Source of the DNA: a bacterium
GTDB taxonomy: Bacteria; Planctomycetota; UBA1135; GCA-002686595
Length of the DNA stretch: 50,955 bases
Reading direction: 5' to 3'
Assembly: GCA_024226735.1 (NCBI GenBank)
Contig: JAAELL010000480.1
Coordinates: 1-50,955 of the forward strand
The notes under the pieces are model-generated. The model ran no database searches, was not told where the DNA came from, and worked only from the letters and a program-made list of their open reading frames with translations. Of this stretch, positions 16,374 through 24,810 are shown in pieces. Numbering within the stretch: the stretch's first letter is position 1; each line of letters begins with the position of its first letter. The position numbers and the translations under genes were made by a program.

Positions 16374-17488
16374 GACCCGGCCGCTCGCCCTTCCTCTTCC
16401 TCGCGCAGGAACCCGTGCAGCGCGGCCTCGAGTCGCGCCATGTCCTCGTCGGTGTGCTCGGAGTTGACTGCGAGTCGCAGGGCTCCGTGCGCGGGCGTGC
16501 CCGGGTAGTCGATGTAGCGCGCGAAGATGCCGGAGACGCGCAGCGTGCTCTCCAGGGCCAGGCCGCGCTGGCGCGAGCCGACGTCGAGCGCGGCGACCGG
16601 CAGGAAGCTCCCGTGCGGCGCTTGACCGATGCGACGCAGCATGCGGTGCAGCTGCGACGTTCGCTGGTGCAGGCGCCGGACGCGCGCGGGCTCGGCGCGT
16701 AGTGTCTCGATGGCGGCGAGGACGGCCGCGGTGAGCGGTGGCGCGAGGGGCGTCGAGCCGACGTAGGCGTGGGACGTGCGCGCTGCGCGCACGACGGTCT
16801 TCGAGCCCGCGACGACGCCGCCCGCGCACCCCAGCGCCTTGGCGAGCGACGAGGTGACGATCAGCCGCGGGTCGTCGAGCCCGAAGGCGTCGCTCGTGCC
16901 GCGCCCCGCGGGACCGATCACACCGAGGCCGTGCGAGTCGTCGACGATCAGGTGGCCGCCCAACGGCAGGTGGCGCAAGAGGACGTTGAGCTGCGCCATG
17001 CGGCCCTGCATCGGGAACGTGCCGTCGGTCAACACGAACGGTCCGGCCGACTCGTACAGGTCCATCAGCGCGAGCGCGTGGTTGAGGTCGCCTTCGCCGT
17101 AGGAGTACGTCGGCATCCCCGCCGCGCGCGCGGCGTCCCACAGCGCGGGGTGACCGTCCTCGTCGATCAGCGCGACGTCACCCGGCCGAGCCAGAGCCTG
17201 CAGGGGCGCGAGCACCGCGAGGTAGCCACCGGGAGCGAGGAGTGCCGCCTCCGTTCCCAAGAGCCCCGCGAGCTCGCTCTCGAGCCGTTCGTGCAGCGTG
17301 TGGTTGCCGCTCGTCGCGCGCGAAGCGAGCGCACCGACGCCCAGGTCCGTGAGTGCGCGACCGGCCGCGGCCTTCACGTCCGGATGGTGCGCGAGCCCGA
17401 GGTAGCCGCAGCCAGCGAACGACACGTACTCGATGCCGTCGATGGTGATCGTGCGCGCCGTGCTTCGCTCGACACCCGGGTCCGTCAT
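16370..17488 (-). CDS. Alpha-oxoamine synthase family PLP enzyme (BioF/KBL-like)
   Basis: The 372-aa product matches fold-type-I alpha-oxoamine synthases: FAGCGYLGLAHHPDV, ATSGNHTLHERLESELA, DEDGHPALWDA, DDSHGLGVIGPAGRG near residues 183-197, and the PLP lysine Lys217 in TSSLAKALG. These enzymes condense an amino acid with an acyl-CoA with loss of CO2 (8-amino-7-oxononanoate, 2-amino-3-ketobutyrate, sphingoid bases). Which one cannot be told from sequence, and no biotin genes are nearby. It overlaps its neighbours on both sides by 4 bases (ATGA), so it is the middle gene of a translationally coupled trio. Confidence 0.82.
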   Translation of the reverse strand: MTDPGVERSTARTITIDGIEYVSFAGCGYLGLAHHPDVKAAAGRALTDLGVGALASRATSGNHTLHERLESELAGLLGTEAALLAPGGYLAVLAPLQALARPGDVALIDEDGHPALWDAARAAGMPTYSYGEGDLNHALALMDLYESAGPFVLTDGTFPMQGRMAQLNVLLRHLPLGGHLIVDDSHGLGVIGPAGRGTSDAFGLDDPRLIVTSSLAKALGCAGGVVAGSKTVVRAARTSHAYVGSTPLAPPLTAAVLAAIETLRAEPARVRRLHQRTSQLHRMLRRIGQAPHGSFLPVAALDVGSRQRGLALESTLRVSGIFARYIDYPGTPAHGALRLAVNSEHTDEDMARLEAALHGFLREEEEGRAAGS

Positions 17489-18486
17489 TGAGCTCCGTTC
17501 ACCCGCCAGTGTGGCGGGGCGATGGTCGCCATCGTGTGCAGCCCCGGCTCGGCCGCGCGCAGGGAATCGATCGCGTTGAGCATCACCGACGTCGTCGCGA
17601 CATCGCCGTGGACGCCGCCCGGGATCACGAGCTCGATCGGCGGTTCGCCCTCGATGCGCACGCTGTCGCGCGGGTCCTTCTGCCCGATCGCGGCGACGAA
17701 CTCGAGGCGCACGGGGCGCTCGTCTCCGACCCAGCCCTCGGCGACCTGGCGCACGCCGGCCGCGTGCCCGGCCGGGATCGGGCCGAGGTCGCACTCGAGG
17801 TCGGTCTCGGCGAGGACGGGCTCGAGCGTCTCCTCCCAACGGTCGAGCTTCCAGCCCATCGCGTCCGCGACGAAGTGCAGCGACTCGCCGAGGCCCACGT
17901 GGCGCAGGGTGCCGGCGGCCTGCTTCTCGGCGAACGCGCGCTCGTCGAGCCCGGCGCCGATCTTGCGCTGGAACGGGATGCGGCGCGGCCGCGCGTCTTG
18001 AATGCGCGCGGCTTCGATCGAGCGCACCTGGCGGCACACGCCGCTGATGACGACGGGCAGGGTGTCGAGCAGGAAGCCGGGATTGATGCCCGTGCCGAGG
18101 ATGCGCCGCGAGGAGCGCAGTGCGCGCTCGTGCAGCTCCTGGGCGAGGACCGGGTGGCGCAGCCAGGGGTAGCTCAGCTCCTCGCACGAGCTGATCACGT
18201 TGACGCGCTTGTCGAGCAACGCGAGGAACGTCTCGCGGCAGGCTTCGAGGTCGGAGCTCGTCGTCACGAGCGCGCACGCGACGTGCTCGAGATCGCCCAG
18301 CTCCTCGATCGAAGAGACGATGCGTACGTCGTCCGCGACGCCCGGGACGACCTCCTCGAGTGTCTTCCCGACGAGATCCGGCGAGACGTCGACGACGCCG
18401 ACGACGTGTCCCATGTCGCGGTCGCGGAAGTCGGCGAGCAGTTTGCGTCCGAGGGGGCCGAGACCGACGTGAACGATACGAGCCAT
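17485..18486 (-). CDS. DapB-fold NAD(P)-dependent dehydrogenase, 2,4-diaminopentanoate dehydrogenase-like
   Basis: The 333-aa product starts with a Rossmann fingerprint (RIVHVGLGPLGRKLL). The central block GTGINPGFLLDTLPVVISGV and the following IQDARPRRIPFQRKIGAGLD match the family that includes 2,4-diaminopentanoate dehydrogenase and distant dihydrodipicolinate reductases. It probably interconverts an amino group and an imine or ketone using NAD(P)H. The ATG at 18486 has GAAAGAGAATC just upstream. Its TGA overlaps the oxoamine-synthase ATG. A diamino acid would suit both this enzyme and the downstream decarboxylase. Confidence 0.78.
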   Translation of the reverse strand: MARIVHVGLGPLGRKLLADFRDRDMGHVVGVVDVSPDLVGKTLEEVVPGVADDVRIVSSIEELGDLEHVACALVTTSSDLEACRETFLALLDKRVNVISSCEELSYPWLRHPVLAQELHERALRSSRRILGTGINPGFLLDTLPVVISGVCRQVRSIEAARIQDARPRRIPFQRKIGAGLDERAFAEKQAAGTLRHVGLGESLHFVADAMGWKLDRWEETLEPVLAETDLECDLGPIPAGHAAGVRQVAEGWVGDERPVRLEFVAAIGQKDPRDSVRIEGEPPIELVIPGGVHGDVATTSVMLNAIDSLRAAEPGLHTMATIAPPHWRVNGAQ

Positions 18487-18512
18487 GGATTCTCTTTCGG
18501 GGGGCCGGGCGG

Positions 18513-19640
18513 TCATTGGGTTGGGGGGCGTCCGGGGCCGATCGCGTAGGCGACGCCACCCTTGTGCATCCAGACGTGTTCGAGGTCCTCGCGCGCATAG
18601 GTGCGGCGCACGCTGGCGGAGCTCTCGGCGGCCGGGTCGTTGACGATCGCGTTGCCCTCGGCGTCGAGTCCGACGAGCACCAGCAGATGGCCGCTCGTGC
18701 GCGGGTAGGGCGCGCCGCGTAGCTCGCCCTCTTCGGCCCGCACGCTGATCACGAGCGGGATGCCGCGCGCGAGGAAGGCCTCCGCCGCGGCCCAGCTCGA
18801 CAGGCGGACGAGATCGCCCGGCACGCCGTAGGTCCACGCCGCCTGGACCGCGCGCGGCCAGTTGCCGTAGATGTCGTGGTCCGTGTCGTAGATCGTCCGC
18901 GCGATCTGCGCCGTGGGACGGTCGACGCCGTGGTGCTCGAGCACCATCGCGACGGACGTCGGGCTGCACACGCGCGAGGCGATGTCGGCTTCCTCTTCCT
19001 TCTGGCTCCGCGCGGGAACGGCGACCAGGACTTCACGGGTCGCCGCACGTGCTTCGACGGGGGTGGAGTCGAGCGCACGCGTGTCGGAGAACGACAGGGC
19101 CGTGCGCGCGATCGCGATCGGCGCTCCGTCGCCGCCCGGCAGGGCGGTGATCCGGTAGCGCGCGGCGTTCCACGTCTGCTTCGACTGGAAGACGTCGACG
19201 GCGACCTTGCCGGCGCTGAACTCCGTGAGCCGCTCGGCCTTGGGTAGGCCGCGTCCCCAGTCGCCGATGTACAGCCAGGGCGAGATCGCGCCCTCCTCTT
19301 CGCGACCGACTTGGACCTCGACGTAGATGCCCGCGCCCTCGGGCACGTCGACGTTCCAGGAGACGAGCAGCTCGTTGAAGGGCCGCGGCCAGTTCAGGAT
19401 GCGCGAGGTGAACCGCCCGCCGTCGGCGTCGAGAAAGAGGCGCGTCCCGTCCTCGGAGTAGCGCGCGTTCTCGAGCCGATCGCGACTGGAGACGACCGCC
19501 GGGACGCCCGGGGTGAAGCCGTGGTGGGGCTCGGAGAAGAGCGTCGCGAAGTCCGTCTCGTGGTCGGGCGTCGAAGGCGTCGAAGGCGTCGAAGCGCAGG
19601 CCGTCAGCAGTAGGGGCAGGAGGGGCAGGAGGGGACGCAT
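18513..19640 (-). CDS. C39-type papain-like cysteine peptidase lipoprotein
   Basis: The 375-aa precursor has a lipoprotein signal: the hydrophobic stretch MRPLLPLLPLLLTAC with Cys15 as the lipidation site, then a STP triplet repeat as linker. Both parts are encoded by short tandem DNA repeats. A beta-rich middle (about 60-200) precedes a peptidase C39_2-like domain with Cys225 in RVCSPTSVAMVLEHHG, His318 in TSGHLLVLVGL and Asp335 in IVNDPAA. It should cleave peptides at the envelope, or bind them. Its start codon lies inside the large palindrome at 19637-19780, and it leads a four-gene operon (26-base gap to the dehydrogenase). Confidence 0.82.
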   Translation of the reverse strand: MRPLLPLLPLLLTACASTPSTPSTPDHETDFATLFSEPHHGFTPGVPAVVSSRDRLENARYSEDGTRLFLDADGGRFTSRILNWPRPFNELLVSWNVDVPEGAGIYVEVQVGREEEGAISPWLYIGDWGRGLPKAERLTEFSAGKVAVDVFQSKQTWNAARYRITALPGGDGAPIAIARTALSFSDTRALDSTPVEARAATREVLVAVPARSQKEEEADIASRVCSPTSVAMVLEHHGVDRPTAQIARTIYDTDHDIYGNWPRAVQAAWTYGVPGDLVRLSSWAAAEAFLARGIPLVISVRAEEGELRGAPYPRTSGHLLVLVGLDAEGNAIVNDPAAESSASVRRTYAREDLEHVWMHKGGVAYAIGPGRPPTQ

Positions 19641-19646
19641 CTTTGA

Positions 19647-19652
19647 AGTGTA
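19647..19652 (-). promoter_or_regulatory. -10-like element of the C39 operon inside the palindrome
   Basis: TACACT (4/6 match to TATAAT) on the minus strand, 6 bases before the ATG at 19640. There is no Shine-Dalgarno sequence. It is the exact mirror of 19765-19770. Confidence 0.35.
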
Positions 19653-19764
19653 GGTACGGTACCGCGACAATTCATAACGGATTCGTAGGCGACGCCGGTC
19701 GGGGCCCACGCGCCCCGACCGGCGTCGCCTACGAATCCGTTATGAATTGTCGCGGTACCGTACC

Positions 19765-19770
19765 TACACT
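19765..19770 (+). promoter_or_regulatory. -10-like element of the small membrane protein gene inside the palindrome
   Basis: TACACT lies 6 bases before the ATG at 19777, mirroring the site for the divergent gene. No clear -35 is found at normal spacing. Confidence 0.35.
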
Positions 19771-19776
19771 TCAAAG

Positions 19777-20376
19777 ATGCCCGCGTTCCTCGCCTCCGCG
19801 ATCGGGTGGGTCGCGTTCGTTCGGCCCGACACGGCCCTGTCGCTCGCTTGGCTCGCGCTGGTCGCGGTCCCGGTCGGGTGGGGGCTCGGGGCGGCGCGCA
19901 CCCCGCCCGCGGTGGCGCTGCTCGCGCCGCTCGCGTGGCTCGCCTGTGGAGCGTTCTTCCTGTCCCCGCCCACGCTGGCTCTGGCGGGCGCCGCCTGGAC
20001 CGGGCTCGCGGCGTGCGGGTACGCCGGCGGGGTGCTCGCGCCGCGCGGGACGTTCGTCGCGGCTCTCGTCTGTGCGGGCGCGTGCTGGCTCCCCGGCCTG
20101 GGGTGGTCGCCTCCGGTCGCGGCTCGCCTCTTGGATCTTTCGCCCGCAACGCTCGTCATCGAGAGCGCCGGGATCGACTGGATGCGGCATCCAGCGGTCT
20201 ACGAGCCGGTCGGAGCGGACGCGATCGGACCCGAGCTGCGGCTTCCCTGGCGGGGTAAACTTGCAGGACCGGTGGTGCTTTTGGTGGGATGCACACTGAC
20301 GCTGGTTGCTCGACGCACTGCCAGGATCGTTCCATGCCCCCCCGCAAGTTCTTCTGCACGTTCCCCGAAAACCTGA
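19777..20376 (+). CDS. Small multi-pass membrane protein, unknown function
   Basis: The 199-aa product is Ala/Leu/Gly-rich with about five predicted membrane helices in the first 125 residues and another near residues 165-185. A short extracytoplasmic-looking segment (LVIESAGIDWMRHPAVYEP) lies between the last two. I recognise no family. The ATG at 19777 sits inside the right arm of the palindrome and mirrors the start of the C39 lipoprotein gene. The 3' end overlaps the NIL-domain gene by 43 bases in another frame, so either the C-terminus is functional and overlapping or the gene is decaying there. Confidence 0.6.
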   Translation: MPAFLASAIGWVAFVRPDTALSLAWLALVAVPVGWGLGAARTPPAVALLAPLAWLACGAFFLSPPTLALAGAAWTGLAACGYAGGVLAPRGTFVAALVCAGACWLPGLGWSPPVAARLLDLSPATLVIESAGIDWMRHPAVYEPVGADAIGPELRLPWRGKLAGPVVLLVGCTLTLVARRTARIVPCPPASSSARSPKT

Positions 20377-20585
20377 TCTCGGAGCCGATCATCAGCTTCA
20401 CGCTGGGTGACAAGTTCGGCGTCGTGCCCAACATTCGAGCCGCGAGCATCACCGATACCATGGCCCTGGTCGCCGTGGAGATCGAGGGCAGCGAAGAGAA
20501 CATCGAGAAGGCCGTCGTGTACATGCGCGAGCTCGGTGTGCGCGTCGAAGAGATCGCCGAGGGCGACGACCTCCCGACGCCGTGA
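20334..20585 (+). CDS. Stand-alone NIL-domain protein
   Basis: This 83-aa protein is almost entirely one ferredoxin-like NIL domain: KFFCTFPENLISEPIISFTL, then VVPNIRAASITDT, VAVEIEGSEENIEKAVVYM and RELGVRVEEI. NIL domains are usually fused to MetN-type methionine ABC ATPases or to ferredoxins and bind methionine-like ligands or act as regulatory modules. A free-standing copy may be a small sensor or partner subunit. The start overlaps the upstream membrane gene, and its TGA overlaps the GTG start of gamma-glutamyltransferase. Confidence 0.8.
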   Translation: MPPRKFFCTFPENLISEPIISFTLGDKFGVVPNIRAASITDTMALVAVEIEGSEENIEKAVVYMRELGVRVEEIAEGDDLPTP

Positions 20586-22432
20586 CCGTCACGGCGGGAT
20601 GGGGCCCGGCGCGTCGGGAGCACGCTCCGCTCCGGTGCGGTCTCGTAGTCGCGCTCCTGGTCGCGACCAGCTGCCGCTCGAGTGAGCCGGCGACCCAGGC
20701 GACCGCGATTGCGACCCCCCTCGCGGGGGCCGTCGTCTGTGAACATCCGCTCGCCACACGCATCGGGCTCGACGTGCTCGAGGCGGGCGGGAACGCGGCC
20801 GACGCGGCGGTAGCGACCGCGCTGGCGCTCGCGGTCGTCCTGCCGCGCGCCGGCAACCTCGGCGGTGGCGGCTTCGCTCTGTGGGTCCCGCACGGCGGGG
20901 TCAGCGCCTCCTACGACTTCCGCGAGGAGTGCCCGGCCGCCTACGAGGCGAGCCTCTACCTCAATGCCCAGGGCGAGGTCGTGCCCGAGCGCTCGCTCTC
21001 GACGCCGCTGGCCGTCGGTGTGCCCGGCTCGCCGGCCGGACTGTTCGAGCTCTTCAAGCAGCACGGCTCGAAGCGCTTCTCGTTCCCCCAGCTCTGCCAA
21101 CCGGCGATCGACCTCGCCGAGCAGGGCTTTCTCGTCGACCCGTGGCTCGCGCGCAGCCTGCGCTCGAGCTCCGCGCGCCGTCTGCGCAAGGACCCCGCGG
21201 CATCGGCGCTCTTCTACCCCGAGGGCGAGGCGCTCGAGGAGGGCGACATCCTGCGCCAGCCCGAGCTGGGGCGGACGCTGCGCATCTTCGGGCGTCGCGG
21301 TCCGCCCGGCTTCTACCGCGGCGAGGTGGCCGAATCGATCGTCAAGACGCTGCGCCAGGCGGACCGGCGGCAGGGTGGCGTGACCCAGGGCAACGCGATG
21401 ACGCTCGAGGATCTCGAGGGCTATCGGGTCGAGAGCCGCGAGCCGCTCGTCGGCTGGTTCCGCGGGTCCGAGGTCATCAGCATGGGACCGCCGAGCTCCG
21501 GCGGGTTCGTGCTGCTGCAGGTGCTCGCGATGCTCGAGGGGATGCCGATCGATGCCGAGCGGCGGCGGACGCTCGCGGGCGCGGCAGTCGACGCGGGCGA
21601 TGGGCTCTCGGCGCGCGCGGTCCATTGGTGGATCGAGGCGCTGCGGCGCGCGTTCGCCGACCGGGCCGAGCACCTCGGCGACCCCGACATGTACCCGGTG
21701 CCGGTCAAGCGCCTGCTCGGCTCGCAATGGGTCACCAAGCGCCGCGTCTCCATCGGCGAGCGTTCGATGCCGGACGTCGCGCCGTGGGCTCAGCCGCCGT
21801 CGCCGGAGAGCGCGCAGACGACGCACCTGTCGGTCGTCGATCGCCAGGGCAACGCCGTCAGCATGACGACGACGCTGAACGGCTCCTACGGCAGCGGCAT
21901 CTTCGTCAAGGACTGCGGGTTCCTACTGAACAACGAGCTCGACGACTTCTCGATCGCGACCGGAGTGCCGAACATGTACGGCCTGGTCGGCGCTGAGGCG
22001 AACCAGCTCGCTCCGGACAAGCGGCCGCTGTCCTCGATGACGCCGACGATCGTGCGTGACGGGGGCAACCGGGTCTCGCTGGTCCTCGGCTCGCCCGGCG
22101 GTCCGCGCATCATCACGGCCGTCACGCAGGTCTTGTTGCGCGTGCTCGTCTACGGCCAGGACCTCGAGACCGCCGTATCCTCGCCACGGCTGCATCAGCA
22201 GTGGAAGCCCGCCGCCACGCGCTTCGAGCTGGGTTGGCCGGACGAGCTGCGCGCGACGCTCGCGGACGTGCACGGCCACGATCTCGCCGAGCCCGCCGAC
22301 ACGACGTTCGGGAGCGTGCAGGCGATCGCGGTCGACGAGGACGGTGTCGTCGTCGGCGTGAGCGATCCGCGCGCCGGAGGAGCCGCCGGGATTCAAGGGG
22401 AGCTGCTCGAGGCGCCGCGGCGCCCGCGCTGA
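20582..22432 (+). CDS. ggt: Gamma-glutamyltransferase (lipoprotein precursor)
   Basis: The 616-aa precursor starts at GTG 20582, overlapping the previous stop (GTGA). The N-terminus has a hydrophobic stretch followed by ATSCRSS, so it is probably a lipoprotein. Ntn-hydrolase motifs: GLDVLEAGGNAADAAVATAL, LPRAGNLGGGGFALW, then the autocleavage site before Thr413 in QTTHLSVVDRQGNAVSMT, and NNELDDFSI and LSSMTPTIV in the small subunit. It removes or transfers gamma-glutamyl groups from glutathione and other gamma-glutamyl compounds outside the cytoplasm. The GNLGGGG block and catalytic Thr are intact, so it should be active. Confidence 0.92.
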   Translation: MTVTAGWGPARREHAPLRCGLVVALLVATSCRSSEPATQATAIATPLAGAVVCEHPLATRIGLDVLEAGGNAADAAVATALALAVVLPRAGNLGGGGFALWVPHGGVSASYDFREECPAAYEASLYLNAQGEVVPERSLSTPLAVGVPGSPAGLFELFKQHGSKRFSFPQLCQPAIDLAEQGFLVDPWLARSLRSSSARRLRKDPAASALFYPEGEALEEGDILRQPELGRTLRIFGRRGPPGFYRGEVAESIVKTLRQADRRQGGVTQGNAMTLEDLEGYRVESREPLVGWFRGSEVISMGPPSSGGFVLLQVLAMLEGMPIDAERRRTLAGAAVDAGDGLSARAVHWWIEALRRAFADRAEHLGDPDMYPVPVKRLLGSQWVTKRRVSIGERSMPDVAPWAQPPSPESAQTTHLSVVDRQGNAVSMTTTLNGSYGSGIFVKDCGFLLNNELDDFSIATGVPNMYGLVGAEANQLAPDKRPLSSMTPTIVRDGGNRVSLVLGSPGGPRIITAVTQVLLRVLVYGQDLETAVSSPRLHQQWKPAATRFELGWPDELRATLADVHGHDLAEPADTTFGSVQAIAVDEDGVVVGVSDPRAGGAAGIQGELLEAPRRPR

Positions 22433-22547
22433 GCGATTTCGCTGGGGAGTACCCGAGCGAGCGCCTCGGCCCGAACGCCCGGAACGGCGGACTTCAGGCG
22501 CGCCAAGCTTGAACTGGGCGCGTCCAAGCGCCATACCGGAGGCCGCC

Positions 22548-24752
22548 ATGCCGACGACCTCTGACGGCCCGACCGAACGACTGATCCTCGTCAGCAACCG
22601 CCTGCCGATCATCCTCTCGCGCAAGGACGGCGAGCTCGTGGCGCACGCCGCCGCGGGTGGACTGGCCACCGGGCTCTCGCGACCGCACCGCGAGGGCGGG
22701 GGGCGCTGGATCGGTTGGCCGGGGATGTGTGAGGCCGACGGCGAGATTGCGGACGACGTGCGGGTCGAGCTCGATGCGCGCGGAATGACCGGCGTCGCGC
22801 TGACGCCGGACGAGCACGCTGCCTACTACGTGCGGACGTCGAACCGCTGCGTGTGGCCGCTGTTCCACTACTTCACCGAGAAGGTGCACTACGACGACGC
22901 CGATTGGCGCGTCTACGAACGCATCAACCGCCGGTTCGCGGACGCCATCCTGGCCGAGGTGCAAGAGGGCGACCTGGTGTTCGTCCAGGACTTCCACCTG
23001 ATGCTCGTGCCGGCGATGCTGCGCGCGGCGCGGCCGGGCCTGCGCATCGGCTTCTTCCTGCACATCCCGTTTCCGGCGGACGAGACGTTCCGCATCTTCC
23101 CCGCGCGCGAGGCCGTGCTGCACGGCTTGTTGGGCGCCGACGTCGTGGCGTTCCACACGCTCGACTACGTGCGTCACTTCCGCACGAGCGTGCGGCGGGT
23201 GCTCGGCGTCGAGACGCTGGCCGAGTCGATCCCGTGGGAAGGGCGCGAGGTCCAGCTTCTCGCCCAGCCGCTCGGCCTCGAGACCGCCACGTGGCAGGTC
23301 CCGAGCACCGACCCGGACGTGCAGCGTGAGATCGAGGAGCTCTCGCGTGCGGCGATGGGGCGGCGCCTGCTGCTCGGCGTCGAGCGCCTCGACTACACCA
23401 AGGGCATCCCCGAGCGCTTGCGCGCGTTCGACGACCTGCTCACGGCGCACCCGGAGATGGTCGACTCCGTGATGTTCGTGCAGATCGCCGTGCCGTCGCG
23501 GACCGAGGCGGAGGAGTATCGCGATCTGAAGGACGAGATCGACCGGCTCGTCGGCGAGATCAACGGACGCCACGGGCGTCCGGGCGTGGTGCCGCTGCAC
23601 TACCAGTACCGCGGCGTTCCGCTGCCGGTTCTGATCGCCCTCTACCGCCAGGCCGACGTCGCGCTCGTCGCTCCCTTGCGCGATGGGCTCAACCTCGTCG
23701 CGAAGGAGTACGTCGCTGCCCGCGACGACGACTCGGGCGTCCTGGTCCTCTCCGAGTTCATCGGGGCCGCCTGGGAGCTCGGCGAGGCGCTGCACGTGAA
23801 CCCGTTCGACCGCGCCGAGTTGCGGGCGTCCCTCGAGCGCGCGCTCGCGATGGGGCCAGAGGAGCAGGCGCGACGCATGGCGCCGATGCGCAGGCGCATC
23901 GCGGAGAACGACGTCCATGTTTGGACGGCGCGCTGCCTCGGCGCGATCCGCGGCGCCCACCGCCGGCGCCACCCCGAGCCGCTCGAAGGCGAGGCGTTCG
24001 AAGGCGTGATCGAGGCCTGGCGCGCCGCGCGGGATCGCGCCGTCTTTCTCGACTACGACGGCACCCTGCGCGAGTTCGAGCCGCGGCCCGAGGACGCGTC
24101 GCCGGCGCCGCGCGTCTTGGAGCTGTTGAGCGCGCTGACGCGGGACGCGGGCGTCGACCTGTGGATCGTCAGCGGCCGGCCGTCGTACGTGCTCGACGAG
24201 TGGCTCGGCGAGACGGGCGCAGGGCTCGTGGCGGAGCACGGCGCGTTCGCGCGTCCGCACGGCGAACGCCACTTCGCGCCGCTGCTGGGCGACCCCTCGC
24301 TCACCTGGCGCCCCGCCGTGCGCAGCATCTTCGAGGCCTTTGCCGAGCGCGTCGTCGGCAGCCGCGTCGAGGAGAAGCCGCTCGGCATCGCCTGGCACTA
24401 CCGCGCCGCACAGCCGAGCCTGGCGACGTGGCAAGCGCGCGAGCTCTACCAGCACCTCAGCGAGGTGCTCGCCGGCGAGAACGCGGACATCCTGCAGGGC
24501 GACAAGGTGATCGAGGTCCGGCCCGCCGGCGTCAGCAAGGCGCACGCGATGCGGGCGCTCCTGGCGGCCCGCGACGGGACGCCGGACTTCGTCCTGGCTG
24601 CCGGTGACGATCAGACCGACGAGGGCCTTTTCCGCGCGGCGCCGCCCGGGGCTGTCTCGATTCTGGTCGGCGATCGCCGCTCAGCGGCCCGTTACCGCCT
24701 GCCGGACCCGCGTTCCATGCGCGGGCTACTGGAACATCTGAGCGGTCTGTAG
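22548..24752 (+). CDS. otsAB: Bifunctional trehalose-6-phosphate synthase/phosphatase (OtsA-OtsB fusion)
   Basis: The 734-aa product has a GT20 synthase half (about 1-480): ILVSNRLPI, VQDFHLMLVP, FFLHIPFPADE, FHTLDYVRHF, GVERLDYTKGIPERLRAFD and DGLNLVAKEYVA. The C-terminal half (about 495-734) is a HAD phosphatase: VFLDYDGTLREFEP with the nucleophile Asp, IVSGRPSYVL, the basic KVIEVRPAGVSKAHAM block and AAGDDQTDEGLF. It makes trehalose-6-phosphate from UDP/GDP-glucose and glucose-6-phosphate and dephosphorylates it. A clear GGAGG ends 5 bases before the ATG at 22548, which fixes the start. It is followed by a GH15 gene on the same strand. Confidence 0.95.
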   Translation: MPTTSDGPTERLILVSNRLPIILSRKDGELVAHAAAGGLATGLSRPHREGGGRWIGWPGMCEADGEIADDVRVELDARGMTGVALTPDEHAAYYVRTSNRCVWPLFHYFTEKVHYDDADWRVYERINRRFADAILAEVQEGDLVFVQDFHLMLVPAMLRAARPGLRIGFFLHIPFPADETFRIFPAREAVLHGLLGADVVAFHTLDYVRHFRTSVRRVLGVETLAESIPWEGREVQLLAQPLGLETATWQVPSTDPDVQREIEELSRAAMGRRLLLGVERLDYTKGIPERLRAFDDLLTAHPEMVDSVMFVQIAVPSRTEAEEYRDLKDEIDRLVGEINGRHGRPGVVPLHYQYRGVPLPVLIALYRQADVALVAPLRDGLNLVAKEYVAARDDDSGVLVLSEFIGAAWELGEALHVNPFDRAELRASLERALAMGPEEQARRMAPMRRRIAENDVHVWTARCLGAIRGAHRRRHPEPLEGEAFEGVIEAWRAARDRAVFLDYDGTLREFEPRPEDASPAPRVLELLSALTRDAGVDLWIVSGRPSYVLDEWLGETGAGLVAEHGAFARPHGERHFAPLLGDPSLTWRPAVRSIFEAFAERVVGSRVEEKPLGIAWHYRAAQPSLATWQARELYQHLSEVLAGENADILQGDKVIEVRPAGVSKAHAMRALLAARDGTPDFVLAAGDDQTDEGLFRAAPPGAVSILVGDRRSAARYRLPDPRSMRGLLEHLSGL

Positions 24753-24799
24753 GTGGCGGGCGTCGGCGCCCGATAGGGGGAGCAGGCCTCTCTTCTCCT

Positions 24800-24805
24800 T
24801 ATCAT
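24800..24805 (+). promoter_or_regulatory. -10-like element before the GH15 gene
   Basis: TATCAT (5/6 match to TATAAT) lies 5 bases before the ATG at 24811, with no Shine-Dalgarno sequence between. This suggests a leaderless transcript separate from otsAB. Confidence 0.35.
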
Positions 24806-24810
24806 CCCCA

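Larger units (their letters stand above)
19637..19780. repeat. Perfect 69-bp inverted repeat with 6-base centre spanning a divergent promoter
   Basis: The left arm 19637-19705 and right arm 19712-19780 are exact reverse complements; the centre is CCACGC. The arms end one base outside the two start codons (minus-strand ATG at 19640, plus-strand ATG at 19777), so both genes share the same upstream sequence and start codon. Beyond the arms the flanking genes differ. Within each arm two short hairpins begin GTAGG (GTAGGTACGGTACC and GTAGGCGACGCC). Long perfect palindromes are unstable in living cells and also arise as assembly artefacts. Confidence 0.95.
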
